Part shown: in pieces, positions 28,146 through 41,700 of the stretch
Layout: each line of letters opens with the position of its first letter
Numbering within the stretch: the stretch's first letter is position 1
Assembly: GCA_039105265.1 (NCBI GenBank)
Contig: JAPFFF010000041.1
Coordinates: forward strand, 1,302,001 to 1,366,000
Source of the DNA: Tritrichomonas musculus
Taxonomy: Eukaryota > Parabasalia > Tritrichomonadida > Tritrichomonadidae
DNA length: 64,000 nucleotides
Direction: 5' to 3'
Translations under genes and position numbers: made by a program
The notes under the pieces: generated by a model
Database searches by the model: none
Seen by the model: the letters and a program-made list of their open reading frames with translations, nothing else
Told to the model about the DNA's origin: nothing

Positions 28146-29534
28146 CCATCACTGGACAAGCCTCATATTTTATATATATCGGCCTCATACTAATTGTGAA
28201 AGCAAAACAAAATTTTGAAAGAGAATTTCTGATTTTTTTTTTTAATCAGAAAAATTTGAATTCATAATATGAGGTTGATTTAAATAGTTTATTATAATTC
28301 TATATTTTTTTGTGACATGCTATATGAAAAGGTGGCTGAATAATTAATAATAAATGAGCTTTTGCAAATGAACAAAGGAAGAAACAGAAACTTTTTCAAA
28401 GATTCAAATGGAAATTTGCGATTTAAAAGTTGGTGGATATTCAAATATTGAAATTGCCAAGCGTTTTGACATTACACCTCAAGCTATTTATAACTCTATC
28501 CGAACAACTTTAACAGGAAACCGTTGGACTCCGCATGAATCAAGAGGTGGAGGTTAAAAATACTTAGGTGATGTAGAAATTTCTACTTTCTTTAAAAAAA
28601 ATAGAAGAATGTTATTTAAATCTGAATTGTCTTAAAACTGTAGAAGCAGTTCAACTTGCCTACGAACTCAGAGCAAATCGTTATTTTCGTTGTTTACAGA
28701 TACTTGATTGTTTAAAGAATGTCTTTAAATCTAGTCGTGCAAAACAGAAATTCTAAAGAACGGATTCAGAATAAGTGGTTTGGCTCCATTCGATGAAAAT
28801 GTTATAATGAGCAGTTAATGTATAAATAAAAACATTCCAGAAATAAACGTTCCCAATGCAGGACAGGATTTAACCTCAGAAAAAAACCGGTTGGAACAAT
28901 ACAATAAAGAAAGTTATTTTCATGCTGATGATATCGATCAAATAATGAAAATAGAATATCCTGCAATCAGAGCCATATTAGAAATAAATAATCATTCATC
29001 AGGAATAATATTAAATAAACTTCCGTCTTTGTTTATCAAATGCGATAATAACAAATATCAAAAAGTTTCTTTTTATTAAATTATTTAATTTATCATTCAT
29101 TTATATGTATTTTTTTTTGTATCATTTTTGTTGATCAAGCTCTTTTTTTCTTGAATTGAACCTGAAAATATAATAAGCATTTCCTTCTTTTGTAAATGTA
29201 ATTATTTTTTTTAAAAAAAATAGCCATTAAAGATCATTAAATTGCAAGCCTCCTGATGTTCAGGAGGAAAATGAAAAGGGAAATTTAAAAATATCTTTTT
29301 AAGAAATTGTTTGTCTTGTTTTTTTCCTTCATAAATATTGAATGTCTTGTTTTTTTCCTCACAAATATTGAATGTCTTGTTTTTTTAATATTCAAATTCT
29401 ATGAATTTATTTCTGAAAAATTAAATACAACTCTGAATATTTGATATTTATTATCAAAAAATTTGTATGAAATTGATTGCTTTCACAATTTATATGAGGC
29501 TTAATATGAGAATGAATACTCTGTCCAGTGATGG
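28146..29534 (+). mobile_element. pogo-like transposon derivative lacking the catalytic core
   Basis: The ends are CCATCACTGGACA at 28146 and its inverse ending at 29534. A second inverted pair, GCCTCATA...AATTGTGAAAGCAA, lies just inside, and TA is present on both sides. Inside are the N- and C-terminal parts of a transposase gene without the catalytic part between them. About 32-bp direct repeats (AATGTCTTGTTTTTTTCCT type, three copies) lie at about 29305-29390. Confidence 0.75.
28366..29079 (+). pseudogene. Remnant of a pogo-like transposase
   Basis: The frame around 28405 encodes a helix-turn-helix segment (DLKVGGYSNIEIAKRFDITP, then QAIYNSIRTTL) and stops at TAA near 28556. It continues to another TAA and needs a frame change near 28600 to reach KTVEAVQLAYELRANRYFR. 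After that the DDE catalytic region is missing. A downstream segment, NGFRISGLAPFDENVIMSS, matches the C-terminal GxxPFD motif of pogo-type transposases. A last open stretch (28891-29079, 62 codons) may be the C-terminal tail. The gene is dead through an internal deletion, stops and a frameshift. Confidence 0.65.
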
Positions 29535-29536
29535 TA

Positions 29537-30133
29537 TAAACATATATATATTACACGATAATATATAAACAACATATCTTTTATAAGATTCTTTGTAAAT
29601 ACACTTATTAAGTGTTTTAATCAAAATAATACTTTTTATATTACAAATGTAAAATCTTATAAGGATACTTATTTTTTATATATATCACTCATATGTAATA
29701 TATAAATAAAATTTTATTTAAGTCATCTAAATTGTAAAAAAAATGCTGTATCTCAAAATCAATTTATTTCAAGCTTTTAAAGAGGACCTTTTCTTTTAAG
29801 AAAAATCTAGAAAGGACCTTTTTTTTTTTTTTTTTTTTTTTTAATGATTTGTTCAAATAGAAAAGAGTGAAGACTATTATAATTTATTTAAATTAACCGT
29901 TTTATTTTGTACATTAGATGAATAATCCATATATCCAAATAAATTTTACAAATCCTATAATATATATTTTCTTTGAAATATAAAAAATTAAATTAATTTT
30001 TATTAAAAAAACCAGTACCAATTATAAATAATCTAAAAATAATGTTTTCCTTATTAATTATTATCTGTTTCTCCAGAAAAAGTTTAAATTATTCTTAACT
30101 TTTCCAATTCTTTAAACATTTGCTTTAAACATT
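29537..30133. other. AT-rich intergenic DNA with long T tract
   Basis: It contains AAAGAGGACCTTTTCTTTT at about 29779 and a near copy, AAAGGACC, followed by a run of more than 20 T at about 29819-29842. No gene is seen. Confidence 0.55.
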
Positions 30134-30757
30134 TTAAAAATTTAATAGTTTTTCGAAATCAAACATATTGTTATCTGAAGATATAGTGCTATCTTTTTGA
30201 TTCGAATTTTCCATATTAATATTTGAATATTCAAAACTATCTATTTCTTGATTTGCTTTTGTTTCTGTTAAAATGAATTCATTAATTTCCATCTGAGTTT
30301 TTATTACCTTGTTTGACTGCTTTTCTATTTGTTTTTTTTGAATTTTCATCATATTTGATTGATACTTTGATAAAGAATATAAAACTGCTGGATTGTTTGT
30401 AAACTGAGCCATTCTTTTCAATAAAAGTGAGTTGAATTGATATATCTCTGTGAAAAAGTGCTCAGCATACCAGCAGTACAAAGCTTCCTTCATTCTTTTA
30501 ATCTGGTTTTGCAAATGGATTCCTTTTTTAATTTCTTTAAATTCCATCTCGAGTTGTTTACCAAAATAGTACAGTTCGTCTCTTTTTATTCTTAGTTTCT
30601 CAAATAAATCTTTGATCAGCAAATATTTGTCTCCTAATTCTTCGATCTTAAGATTCGTCTTCTTTCTTATTCTTTTCGTCTGTTCTGCAATTGGCACTTG
30701 GTTTACTTTTCTATTTTTGATATATAGCAATGTTATTTCATTATTTCTATTATGCAT
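30134..30757 (-). CDS. Coiled-coil protein of unknown function
   Basis: A 207-residue, Lys- and Gln-rich protein. The N-terminus is basic (EQTKRIRKKTNLKIEELG) and leads into heptad-like helices (KYLLIKDLFEKLRIKRDELY). A second helical region follows (KIQKKQIEKQSNKVIKTQME) and then an acidic Ser/Asn tail that ends in NMFDFEKLLNF, which looks like a short aromatic docking peptide. A basic region before a leucine-rich helix recalls a bZIP-type factor, but the bZIP signature is not clear. GGTGAAGTGAAAA (opposite strand TTTTCACTTCACC) lies about 25 nt upstream of the ATG and also appears upstream of the HECT gene. Confidence 0.65.
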   Translation of the reverse strand: MHNRNNEITLLYIKNRKVNQVPIAEQTKRIRKKTNLKIEELGDKYLLIKDLFEKLRIKRDELYYFGKQLEMEFKEIKKGIHLQNQIKRMKEALYCWYAEHFFTEIYQFNSLLLKRMAQFTNNPAVLYSLSKYQSNMMKIQKKQIEKQSNKVIKTQMEINEFILTETKANQEIDSFEYSNINMENSNQKDSTISSDNNMFDFEKLLNF

Positions 30758-32520
30758 TTGATTGAAAAGTCCTTTACGGTGAAGTGAAAATTTACAAAAA
30801 GTTTGAAAAAAAATTTACGACATTGAAATAGTCCTTTACCGAAATTTTCCATTATGATTTTTATATTTAATGATATTCTTTTATTATTAATTTTATTGAT
30901 TTATAAGCGAAAAATGATGAGATATATAATAAATTTAATTTTGAATGGATTGAGAATGAAATTCTATGAGGTCAATTTTGACCATTTGCTAAATTATATA
31001 AGGCTAATTTATTCACCTTGGAATCATACATTGAATTTTTTTCAATGATGAAAAATTTAAATTGAATTAAATGTATAAAAAATAATGATATCTGAAAATT
31101 GGTAAGTAAATTAATCAAATTATATATTTAGATTAATTTTAATATATTTATTTAATAATATATATTGACTACTAATGAAAAATTTGGGCCACATTTCTGA
31201 AAAAATATAAAATAAAATGCTTATTAATATAGTGTTCCAAAAAAAGATTGATAGAATTATATTCAATACCTGATCTCACTATTCAATTTCAAATTTTTTG
31301 TTTTTGAAAAATATTTTACATTCTCAGAAAAAAATACGGTTTAAATCAATCTTTTTTGGGAAATTCAAAAAGTTGTTTTATGCAACCTTTTCCTTCCTGT
31401 GAATTATGCAACCTTTTCCTTCCAGATCCAAGTTTTAAAGCACATTTCTTCCTTGTGCAGTTGTTTGCTTCATTTTAACTATTTATATCGAATAATAAAG
31501 AAATTTTGTTTGTATGTTTAGCTCGGATTTTTCCAGAAAAGTAATTCACCACTACACTTACATAATACTTTGTATGAATCCTAAGTTTCTGAGGTATTCT
31601 TTGTTGATTTTTGAACGATATTTTTCCTTGAATCTATTTGGTAGCTGCTTTCATGCAATTGACACTCTCTGGTCGTTTTTATGTCGTTTGAGTTTACAGT
31701 TTGGAATAAAAAGTGGTAATGGAATAAAAAGAGGTAATAAAAATTTTAGGCAAAAATTTTTGAAAAAAATATAAAAGTCAATTTTTTTATGTATGTATTA
31801 AGGTAAAAATTTAATATGCAAAAATCAGGGATAGTATCACTTTAAAAAACTTTTTTCACTTAAAGTATCACTTTTTGAGAGAGATACTTTAAAAATATTG
31901 AATATTTCAATAATATTCAATAAAAAATGTAATAAATAAAAATGTAATTGCAATAAAATTATTCTTTATATAATGTTAATTTCAATTATGCTATTTTTAT
32001 TTCTTTTTCTCTTTTTTTAAAGGAGAAATTAAAGTTTTTTGTTCCAAAAAATTATAAACGTATTTTTTACGAATATGTTAAAATGTAAACGTGCAACATT
32101 ATTACAAATGTATCAATAAATGAATAAATATTTTTTAAATGCCAATATCCAACTAATTACTATTCTGTTTATTGTATTTCATCAAAATATTGCAATTTTA
32201 AAGTTTTTTTTGATTTAAATATGTGGTTCAGATTATAATTTGAATTGTCTATGCCTAAAATTAGTTTATTTTACCTAATAAAATGCTTTATTACTACAAT
32301 ATTCAATTTTTTCAATAAATTTTAGGAGTTTTATAAAAATATCATATTGATATATTAAAGATTCATAAAAAAGAAAAGTGATAAGGAAAATGAAATATAT
32401 TGTGTGATCAAATTTAATAAGGGGAAAATGAAGAGAAATAAAAATAATGATTATGAATAATGAAATGATGGTGGAAAGAAATGATGTAATTTGCAAATTT
32501 ATTATTATATTTGAGTAATA
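30758..32520. other. Gene-poor AT-rich DNA
   Basis: No convincing gene is present. ATGCAACCTTTTCCTTCC is repeated directly at 31380 and 31408. A slightly less AT-rich patch at about 31500-31780 has an 86-codon frame without recognisable features. It may be the debris of an older coding sequence. Confidence 0.45.
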
Positions 32521-35500
32521 TTTTCAAATGAATCATTTTATTTGCACAAAAATTAAATATATATGGAAAGAATAAAAAAATGATTATGGCAAAGAAGAAG
32601 AAGATGATGATGATGACAGAGAAGAAGAAGATGAAGATGATGACAGAGAAGAAAAAGAAGAAAATGATGATGATGATGACAGAGAAGAAGAAGAAGAAAA
32701 TGATGATGATGATGACAGAGAAGAAGAAGAAGAAAATGATGATGATGATGACAGAGAAGAAGAAGAAGAAAATGATGATGATGATGACAGAGAAGAAGAA
32801 GAAGAAAATGATGATGATGACAGAGAAGAAGAAGAGGAAAATGATGATGATGATGACAGAGAAGAAGAAGAAGAAAATGATGATGATGATGACAGAGAAG
32901 AAGAAGAAGAAAATGATGATGATGATGACAGAGAAGAAGAAGAAGAAAATGATGATGATGATGACAGAGAAGAAAAAGAAGAAAATGATGATGATGACAG
33001 AGAAGAAGAAGAAGAAAATGATGAAGATGGTGACAGAGAAGAAGAAGAAGAAAATGATGATGATGATGACAGAGAAGAAGAAGAAGAAAATGATGATGAT
33101 GATGATGATGATGACTGAGAAGAAGAAGAAGAAAATGATGATGATGATGACTGAGAAGAAGAAGAAGAAAATGATGATGATGATGACAGAGAAGAAGAAG
33201 AAGAAAATGATGATGATGATGACAGAGAAGAAGAAGAAGAAAATGATGATGATGATGACAGAGAAGAAGAAGAGGAAAAGAATATTTTCAAATGAATCAT
33301 TTTATTTGCACAAAAATTAAATATATTTGGAAAGAAAAAAAAATGATTATGGCAAAGAAGAAGAAGAAGATGATGATGACAGAGAAGAAGAAGATGAAGA
33401 TGATGACAGAGAAGAAAAAGAAGAAAATGATGATGATGATGACAGAGAAGAAGAAGAAGAAAATGATGAAGATGGTGACAGAGAAGAAGAAGAAGAAAAT
33501 GATGATGATGATGACAGAGAAGAAGAAGAGGAAAATGATGATGATGATGACAGAGAAGAAGAAGAGGAAAATGATGATGATGATGACAGAGAAGAAGAAG
33601 AAGAAAATGATGATGATGATGACAGAGAAGAAGAAGAAGAAAATGATGATGATGATGACAGAGAAGAAGAAGAAGAAAATGATGATGATGATGACAGAGA
33701 AGAAGAAGAGGAAAAGAATATTTTCAAATGAATCATTTTATTTGCACAAAAATTAAATATATTTGGAAAGAATAAAAAAATGATTATGGCAAAGAAGAAG
33801 AAGAAGATGATGATGACAGAGAAGAAGAAGATGAAGATGATGACAGAGAAGAAAAAGAAGAAAATGATGATGATGATGACAGAGAAGAAGAAGAAAATGA
33901 TGAAGATGGTGACAGAGAAGAAGAAGAAGAAAATGATGATGATGATGACAGAGAAGAAGAAGAAGAAAATGATGATGATGATGACAGAGAAGAAGAAGAA
34001 GAAAATGATGATGATGATGACAGAGAAGAAGAAGAGGAAAATGATGATGATGATGACAGAGAAGAAAAAGAAGAAAATGATGATGATGACAGAGAAGAAG
34101 AAGAAGAAAATGATGATGATGATGATGACAGAGAAGAAGAAGAAGAAAATGATGATGATGATGACAGAGAAGAAGAAGAGGAAAAGAATATTTTCAAATG
34201 AATCATTTTATTTGCACAAAAATTAAATATATTTGGAAAGAATAAAAAAATGATTATGGCAAAGAAGAAGAAGATGATGATGATGACAGAGAAGAAGAAG
34301 ATGAAGATGATGACAGAGAAGAAAAAGAAGAAAATGATGATGATGATGACAGAGAAGAAGAAGAAGAAAATGATGAAGATGGTGACAGAGAAGAAGAAGA
34401 AGAAAATGATGATGATGATGACAGAGAAGAAGAAGAAGAAAATGATGATGATGATGACAGAGAAGAAGAAGAAGAAAATGATGATGATGATGACAGAGAA
34501 GAAGAAGAGGAAAATGATGATGATGATGACAGAGAAGAAGAAGAAGAAAATGATGATGATGATGACAGAGAAGAAGAAGAAGAAAATGATGATGATGATG
34601 ACAGAGAAGAAGAAGAAGAAAATGATGATGATGATGACAGAGAAGAAGAAGAAGAAAATGATGATGATGATGACAGAGAAGAAGAAGAAGAAAATGATGA
34701 TGATGATGACAGAGAAGAAGAAGAAGAAAATGATGATGATGATGACAGAGAAGAAGAAGAAGAAAATGATGATGATGATGACAGAGAAGAAGAAGAAGAA
34801 AATGATGATGATGATGACAGAGAAGAAGAAGAGGAAAATGATGATGATGATGACAGAGAAGAAGAAGAAGAAAATGATGATGATGATGACAGAGAAGAAG
34901 AAGAGGAAAATGATGATGATGATGACAGAGAAGAAGAAGAAGAAAATGATGATGATGATGACAGAGAAGAAGAAGAAGAAAATGATGATGATGATGACAG
35001 AGAAGAAGAAGAAGAAAATGATGATGATGATGACAGAGAAGAAGAAGAAGAAAATGATGATGATGATGACAGAGAAGAAGAAGAAGAAAATGATGATGAT
35101 GATGACAGAGAAGAAGAAGAAGAAAATGATGATGATGATGACAGAGAAGAAGAAGAAGAAAATGATGATGATGATGACAGAGAAGAAGAAGAAGAAAATG
35201 ATGATGATGATGACAGAGAAGAAGAAGAGGAAAATGATGATGATGATGACAGAGAAGAAGAAGAAGAAAATGATGATGATGATGATGACAGAGAAGAAGA
35301 AGAAAATGATGATGATGATGACAGAGAAGAAGAAGAAGAAAATGATGAAGATGGTGACAGAGAAGAAGAAGAAGAAAATGATGAAGATGGTGACAGAGAA
35401 GAAGAAGAAGAAAATGATGATGATGATGACAGAGAAGAAGAAGAAAATGATGATGATGATGATGACAGAGAAGAAGAAGAAAATGATGATGATGATGATG

Positions 35501-36700
35501 ACAGAGAAGAAGAAGAAGAAAATGATGATGATGATGACAGAGAAGAAGAAGAGAAAAAGAATATTTTCAAATGAATCATTTTATTTGCACAAAAATTAAA
35601 TATATTTGGAAAGAATAAAAAAATGATTATGGCAAAGAAGAAGAAGAAGATGATGATGACAGAGAAGAAGAAGATGAAGATGATGACAGAGAAGAAAAAG
35701 AAGAAAATGATGATGATGATGACAGAGAAGAAGAAGAAGAAAATGATGATGATGATGACAGAGAAGAAGAAGAAGAAAATGATGATGATGATGACAGAGA
35801 AGAAGAAGAAGAAAATGATGATGATGATGACAGAGAAGAAGAAGAAGAAAATGATGATGATGATGACAGAGAAGAAGAAGAGGAAAATGATGATGATGAT
35901 GACAGAGAAGAAGAAGAGGAAAAGAATATTTTCAAATGAATCATTTTATTTGCACAAAAATTAAATATATTTGGAAAGAATAAAAAAATGATTATGGCAA
36001 AGAAGAAGAAGAAGATGATGATGACAGAGAAGAAGAAGATGAAGATGATGACAGAGAAGAAAAAGAAGAAAATGATGATGATGATGACAGAGAAGAAGAA
36101 GAAGAAAATGATGAAGATGGTGACAGAGAAGAAGAAGAAGAAAATGATGATGATGATGACAGAGAAGAAGAAGAAGAAAATGATGATGATGATGACAGAG
36201 AAGAAGAAGAAGAAAATGATGATGATGATGACAGAGAAGAAGAAGAAGAAAATGATGAAGATGGTGACAGAGAAGAAGAAGAAGAAAATGATGATGATAT
36301 TGATGACAGAGAAGAAGAAGAAGAAAATGATGATGATGACAGAGAAGAAGAAGAGGAAAAGAATATTTTCAAATGAATCATTTTATTTGCACAAAAATTA
36401 AATATATTTGGAAAGAATAAAAAAATGATTATGGCAAAGAAGAAGAAGAAGATGATGATGACAGAGAAGAAGAAGATGAAGATGATGACAGAGAAGAAGA
36501 AGAAGAAGAAAATGATGATGATGATGATGATGACAGAGAAGAAGAAGAAGAAAATGATGAAGATGGTGACAGAGAAGAAGAAGAGGAAAATGATGATGAT
36601 GATGACAGAGAAGAAGAAGAAGAAAATGATGATGATGATGATGACAGAGAAGAAGAAGAAGAAAATGATGATGATGATGACAGAGAAGAAGAAGAAAAGA
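32521..36700. repeat. Higher-order minisatellite with 36-bp unit, seven blocks
   Basis: The basic unit is 36 bp, built of GAT runs, GACAGA and GAA runs ending in AAAT, with small length changes in multiples of three. Seven blocks each begin with the same AT-rich spacer, TTTTCAAATGAATCATTTTA and on, at 32521, 33285, 33721, 34191, 35564, 35929 and 36366; a short degenerate GA-rich leader follows before the regular units. The plus strand reads as Met/Thr/Glu/Lys in one frame and Asp/Arg/Glu/Asn in another. The minus strand reads as Ser/Phe/Leu. Because three frames are open at once, I treat it as a satellite and not as seven genes. Within each block the Met/Lys frame does start with ATG and end in the next spacer (SNESFYLHKN). 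Confidence 0.95.
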
Positions 36701-36720
36701 AATTTCTGGAGTCTACTCTA

Positions 36721-37429
36721 GAGTAGACTAAAATAATAGGCTTGTTATATCTCGATAATCGATATCAATTATCAGTACGTTTTTTGATATTGATAACAAA
36801 TTTATTAATTTGATAATCGATATCGATATCAAATATCGAGAAAAATTTTGATATCAAGAGAGGAGGGTGAACCAAAAAAACTTATTGAAAAAGTTTATTT
36901 TAAAAATAATGATATCTTCTTAAATAAAGAATAATGTCTTTATTTTCTTAATTATTAAATTGTATTTAATTGTATTATAAATAGAGTATTTATTTAAATT
37001 TCTTAAATAAGATATTTTTTAAAGTCATTGAAATTATAATATTTTGAATGAAGTTAAAACGTCAGCAATCATCAAGAAAAAAAATTTCTAAAGTATTCAA
37101 ATTTTTTAGAAATAAAAAAATCAAATATATTTGTTTAAAATAAATTTAAACTTATAAAAAACCAGAATTTATGTTTTATCTAAGTGATATATTATTTTAC
37201 AAATAGAAAAATAAAATCTAATCATTTTTAGCAAGTGAAAAATTTCTGATAATGATTGATAATCATTAATCGTCATCAAATTTACAATATTTTTCATATA
37301 ACATTTTTTATTTGGTTAACGATTTCCTGAGAATATCGATATCAGGTTTACAAACTGATAATGGATTATCAAGATTAAAAAAGTGTCAATTCTGATATCG
37401 ATTCTCAAAATAACATGCCTAGTCTACTC
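36721..37429. mobile_element. TA-flanked MITE next to the minisatellite
   Basis: The ends are GAGTAGACTA at 36721 and TAGTCTACTC ending at 37429, flanked by TA on both sides. A second inverted pair containing AATCGATATCA lies inside each end. The 709-bp body is AT-rich and non-coding. The left flank outside the element reads AGTCTACTCTA, which together with the element's end forms a perfect 20-bp palindrome at 36710-36729. This suggests insertion beside or into another copy's end. Confidence 0.7.
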
Positions 37430-38709
37430 TATTATATGAATATTTTAAATAGATTTTATTGTCCAAAATAATCATTGAGGATAAAAATTATATTATAATT
37501 CTTTTTATAATATTAAATCATTTTAAAAAGCTTATAAAAAAACCTCATTTTGCATGTCTTTTTATGTACGTTTATTTTGGTGAACGTTTAAATCTCATTT
37601 TACTTATCATATTGACCAAAAAATTACAAGCAAAATGAGATTTTTAAACGTTTTTGATTGTTAAAGTGGACAAATTAAAAAATTGAATGCATTGAAAAAA
37701 ATGAGAGAATCTCATTTTGCATGTCATCAGATCTCATTTTGGATGACGGGACCTGTATGTTAATACTAAATAACAATTGAAAAAAAAAAAAAAATGACAT
37801 AAAAAATCCTAATATATTGTGATCTTATTATAGGCACAAATTTGGTATATTTGAAACATTTTCTGATCAATCATTTAAATTGTCAAGCGTTTTTCTTTTT
37901 CATGATAAAATGATATAATATTTGAAATCATCATTTGTATAGATTATTGAAATTTATCGTTTAATTGACTTAGTTATTTGCTTTTCAATCTTATAATAAG
38001 AAGGTAAAGAGATTTTATCTATATGTTTATTAAAAATTTTATTAAAAAAACAGCTTCTTAGGAAAACTATTGCTTTGAGTCTTTTAACCCCAATATCACA
38101 AATACACACTCTATAATATATATTACAAGTTTTTTCTTTTTTGGCCATCTTTTAAATTATCTTGCATATCTTTGAGATTACCTTACAACTTGATGTTCTA
38201 TCCTACCTTAATTATTAAACTCACATAAATAGGTAAACTTTGCATTACAACTAGTCTAATTGATACTTCTTAGAATCAATAATAATATTTCAAGCTAATA
38301 TTAATGAAATTCTTGAGTTCGCGTAATTTAAATCTTTAAAATAATAAAATGATTGAATAAAAATACTTTTGACTGATAGTTTATTTTAGCGAATGCTTAT
38401 AATATAGATCAATATTACCTAAAATAAAAATAATATTTTTATATTGAAAAAAGTGTGAGTAGAGCTACTCATTATATTTTTTTTGCAAAAGTTTAAAAAA
38501 AAAATTTCAAACTTTTTTTTCTGATGTACGATACAAGGTCAATATTGTACTCAACATCTAGAGTCAATAGATATCTGGGGCAATAAGTATTCAACCAAAT
38601 TTATATTTAATGTTTTATTTTGAATAGTTTATATATAATATATATTTAAAACCAATATGCATTTGATTTAGATTTGTATATTTTTTTTAATTACACAATA
38701 ATACCTATA
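37430..38709. other. AT-rich intergenic DNA with CTCATTTT repeats
   Basis: TCTCATTTT or its inverse occurs five times between about 37545 and 37745, twice followed by GCATGTC. A small MITE relic is possible. The remainder up to the HECT gene shows no gene; a 64-codon minus frame at 37954-38148 has no support. Confidence 0.45.
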
Positions 38710-41700
38710 TTACAAATTTTCAAAAGTGCCGCATAATTCAATTGCCTTATGCAATTTAATATTTAATTCTTCTTCACTTTCGTATTGTGGCAGATCTAAT
38801 GTGTTTGAACAAGTGTGCGATTGTGGAAGATGAGTGATTTTCCCTCCGGCAGCTATTTTTAAAGGATTATTTGTCATTTCGCAGAATTCTCTGAATCCAT
38901 TCACGCCAAGCTTTGATGATCCTGTCATAAACATCAAAAGTTTAGCCAATTCTTCATTGTCCCATTTTGAAATTGCACTGATGAAGAATTTAACAACGGG
39001 AGTGTCATTGTTGTAAGGATGTTCAAATTCAATGTGCTGAATGAGATCATTGACATCAATTTCGGGAATTCCACAAATGAGCAAGTCGAGTTCATTTGGA
39101 GTGAAGAATCGAATTTCATCATGAGGAATCAATGAATCAAATCCCTTACAAAATGCTTGAATTTGTTGTTTTATTTTCTTCTCAAGAATATAGTTTGTAT
39201 GCAAAGCAACAAATTCTTTCTTGTTTTCATTTGTAACTTTAATTTGTGATCCATTTTCTTTCAATTCTATTGTTTTGCATTCACCGAACTCGTTTGTATC
39301 AATCTCAAACATTAGTTCAAGTGGTTCAACATCATTCTCAAGAATCCATGTGTTGCTTCGATAAAGATCTTCATCAACATCTTCCAAATCTTTCAGATTT
39401 GGCTGTCGATGAAGAATTTGTTTGCATAATGATGTTGTTAAATGAGCATCAATACAAATCCCTTCAATTAAGGCACGTGCGATAAACTTACCTGCAAATT
39501 CAAAATATTCTAGATGGTTTGGATGTATGTAAGAGTTATTGCTTGGTTGGTAACTCTTATTCTTTTCTGAGCTATCAAATAATGCATAATTCTGATTGAA
39601 TATTTCCTTGGCCAATTTTGTAAACCATTCCCTTCTAACACCACCTTGATCAATAACTCTTGAATTTGTAAGATTTATATAAATTGGTCTTAATAATTGT
39701 TCTGGATTTTTATTCTTCAATGATATGAATGATGTTGAAAAAAGATTATTCATATCAATATTTAATTCTGTTGTGAAATTTCTATTGATTTTATCTTTCA
39801 TCTTTTTCCTAAAGAATGAAGAACGAATTTTGAAGTTCATTAATTCTGGATAATTTAAAAGGAATTTGAAATCATCTAAAAGCAAGGTATCTTTTTCAAT
39901 TTCTTCATTAATCATTGTTCTATATTTATCAAACAAATTCCAAAATGCTGGCGATGTCTGGTGAATGTGAATAGGAATTGTTGATTGGTCATTAATGATT
40001 TCTGTCAAACTTGTTGACAAGCTTCTTTTTGGAGCTAAAAAAGTAAATAGGTGACCAATTTTTTTCATTGTTATTTTCTCCTTTTCACTTGATTTTGAAT
40101 ACTCTTCAAGTAATGCATTTAATATATTGGATAATTTAGGAAGCATTTCATGATATGCAATTGGAAAATGTTCAATGAAATCTAATATAATATTTAAATC
40201 ATCGACATTTTGAATTTCACGTTCCAATGATGAAATTATTAATGGCATGATGTTCACCAATTGTTGGTAATCAAACTTGAAGCTTATCTTGATTATCTTA
40301 TCTAATATATTTTTATCATGTAATAAAAGCGCGAATCCAATTGCATGAGTAAAACGATTCGGAATTGTTTCATATTCACTGAATAATTCATAAGTTTTCA
40401 AAAGAAAAGATGAATCAGATCTGAACCTGGGCAATAAAACAATATTAAGAAGATTATTACCACACAAGTCAATGAAATTTTCTTTGAATCCATTTATACC
40501 TGATATTTTAATCAAAATATCAATTAATTGATGAACTTCTTTAAATGATGAAGTTGAATAGTCATTCAAAGAAATTTGAGTCAAGTTTTGTGAAACGAAT
40601 TCAAGAAGAGAAAGAAGAGCAACTTCGTTTTGAGCCAATGTATAAATCAAATCAAGAAGAGGTTTGTTCATTGTCAATCTGGCTTCTTTCAATAAACGAT
40701 TAAATAAAGTTGGACAGCAATAGAAAGGCAATATGAAATCAGATTCACAAAATGTGCTAATGTCTTGATTTTCTGCATCGTGAGGATTTATTAAACCTTG
40801 TCTTTGGATTTCTTTTAATTCATTATATGATTTAGTAAATTCAGTGAATGTTTCTGAAGTGAATAAACTTTTTTTGTCAAATAAAAACAATCCATAAATC
40901 CAAAATGGCTTTACCACCAAATAGCGAATCATTTTAATTGAAAAATTCGAAATTTTTGGATACTTTTCTAAAGGAACTTGAAATAATTCATGACTGATTA
41001 TTTTAGAAATTAAGTTATTAACTTGGGATACAGAAGGTTCTTGTATTCTTTTATTAAATTCAGTTAATAACCAAAAATCTTTCACACGAAGAACATCATT
41101 CATAAATTCATTTAATTTCAAGCAAACTCCATGTTTTTCAAGGAAATAATTGACAAATGAAAAAGGATAACTATTAAATGAATTTTCAAAGACATTAATA
41201 AATGGATTCTCTAATTTCTGAAATTCTTCCAGTTGAATAATGACGTTTGCATTAAGTTTGGCTAAATTGTCATATAATTTTTTAATATATGAAAGAATGA
41301 TCTCTTTGTAGCACTGATTAAATAATTCATTATTTTCTTCTTCATCGCATTCAATTAAACTTCCAAGGACATTCATAAAATCATATTTTTGAATGAAGAT
41401 AAAAAAAACAACCCAAAGTTTGTTTTCATTAAAGAACAAATGAAAGATTGATATGAATGCGAAAATTTGTGGCTTGGTGAAAGTTGTTAAATTTTCAAAG
41501 AACCATTTAACAAATTCTTCAAGAACAATTGATGATTGCAAACTTGCCAAAAGAAAAGTGACTGCTGAAAAAGCTGTTTTAGCCAATAAAAATTTTTGGC
41601 TGTTTTCAACTTCATCATTTTTTAATTCAAATATGAGATCCATGTTATTCAAAGAAGGAAGAATTAAATCAAAAACTTGATGTGGGTTTTGATTAAATAA

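Noticed and set aside
32521-36700. CRISPR-like reading of the block structure
   Set aside because: Seven near-identical spacers separate blocks of one minisatellite; there are no short repeats with unique spacers and no cas genes, and the genome is eukaryotic.
32580-36721. Long Met/Lys, Asp/Glu and Ser frames as separate protein genes
   Set aside because: Three frames are open because the unit is 36 bp; openness is therefore no evidence of coding.
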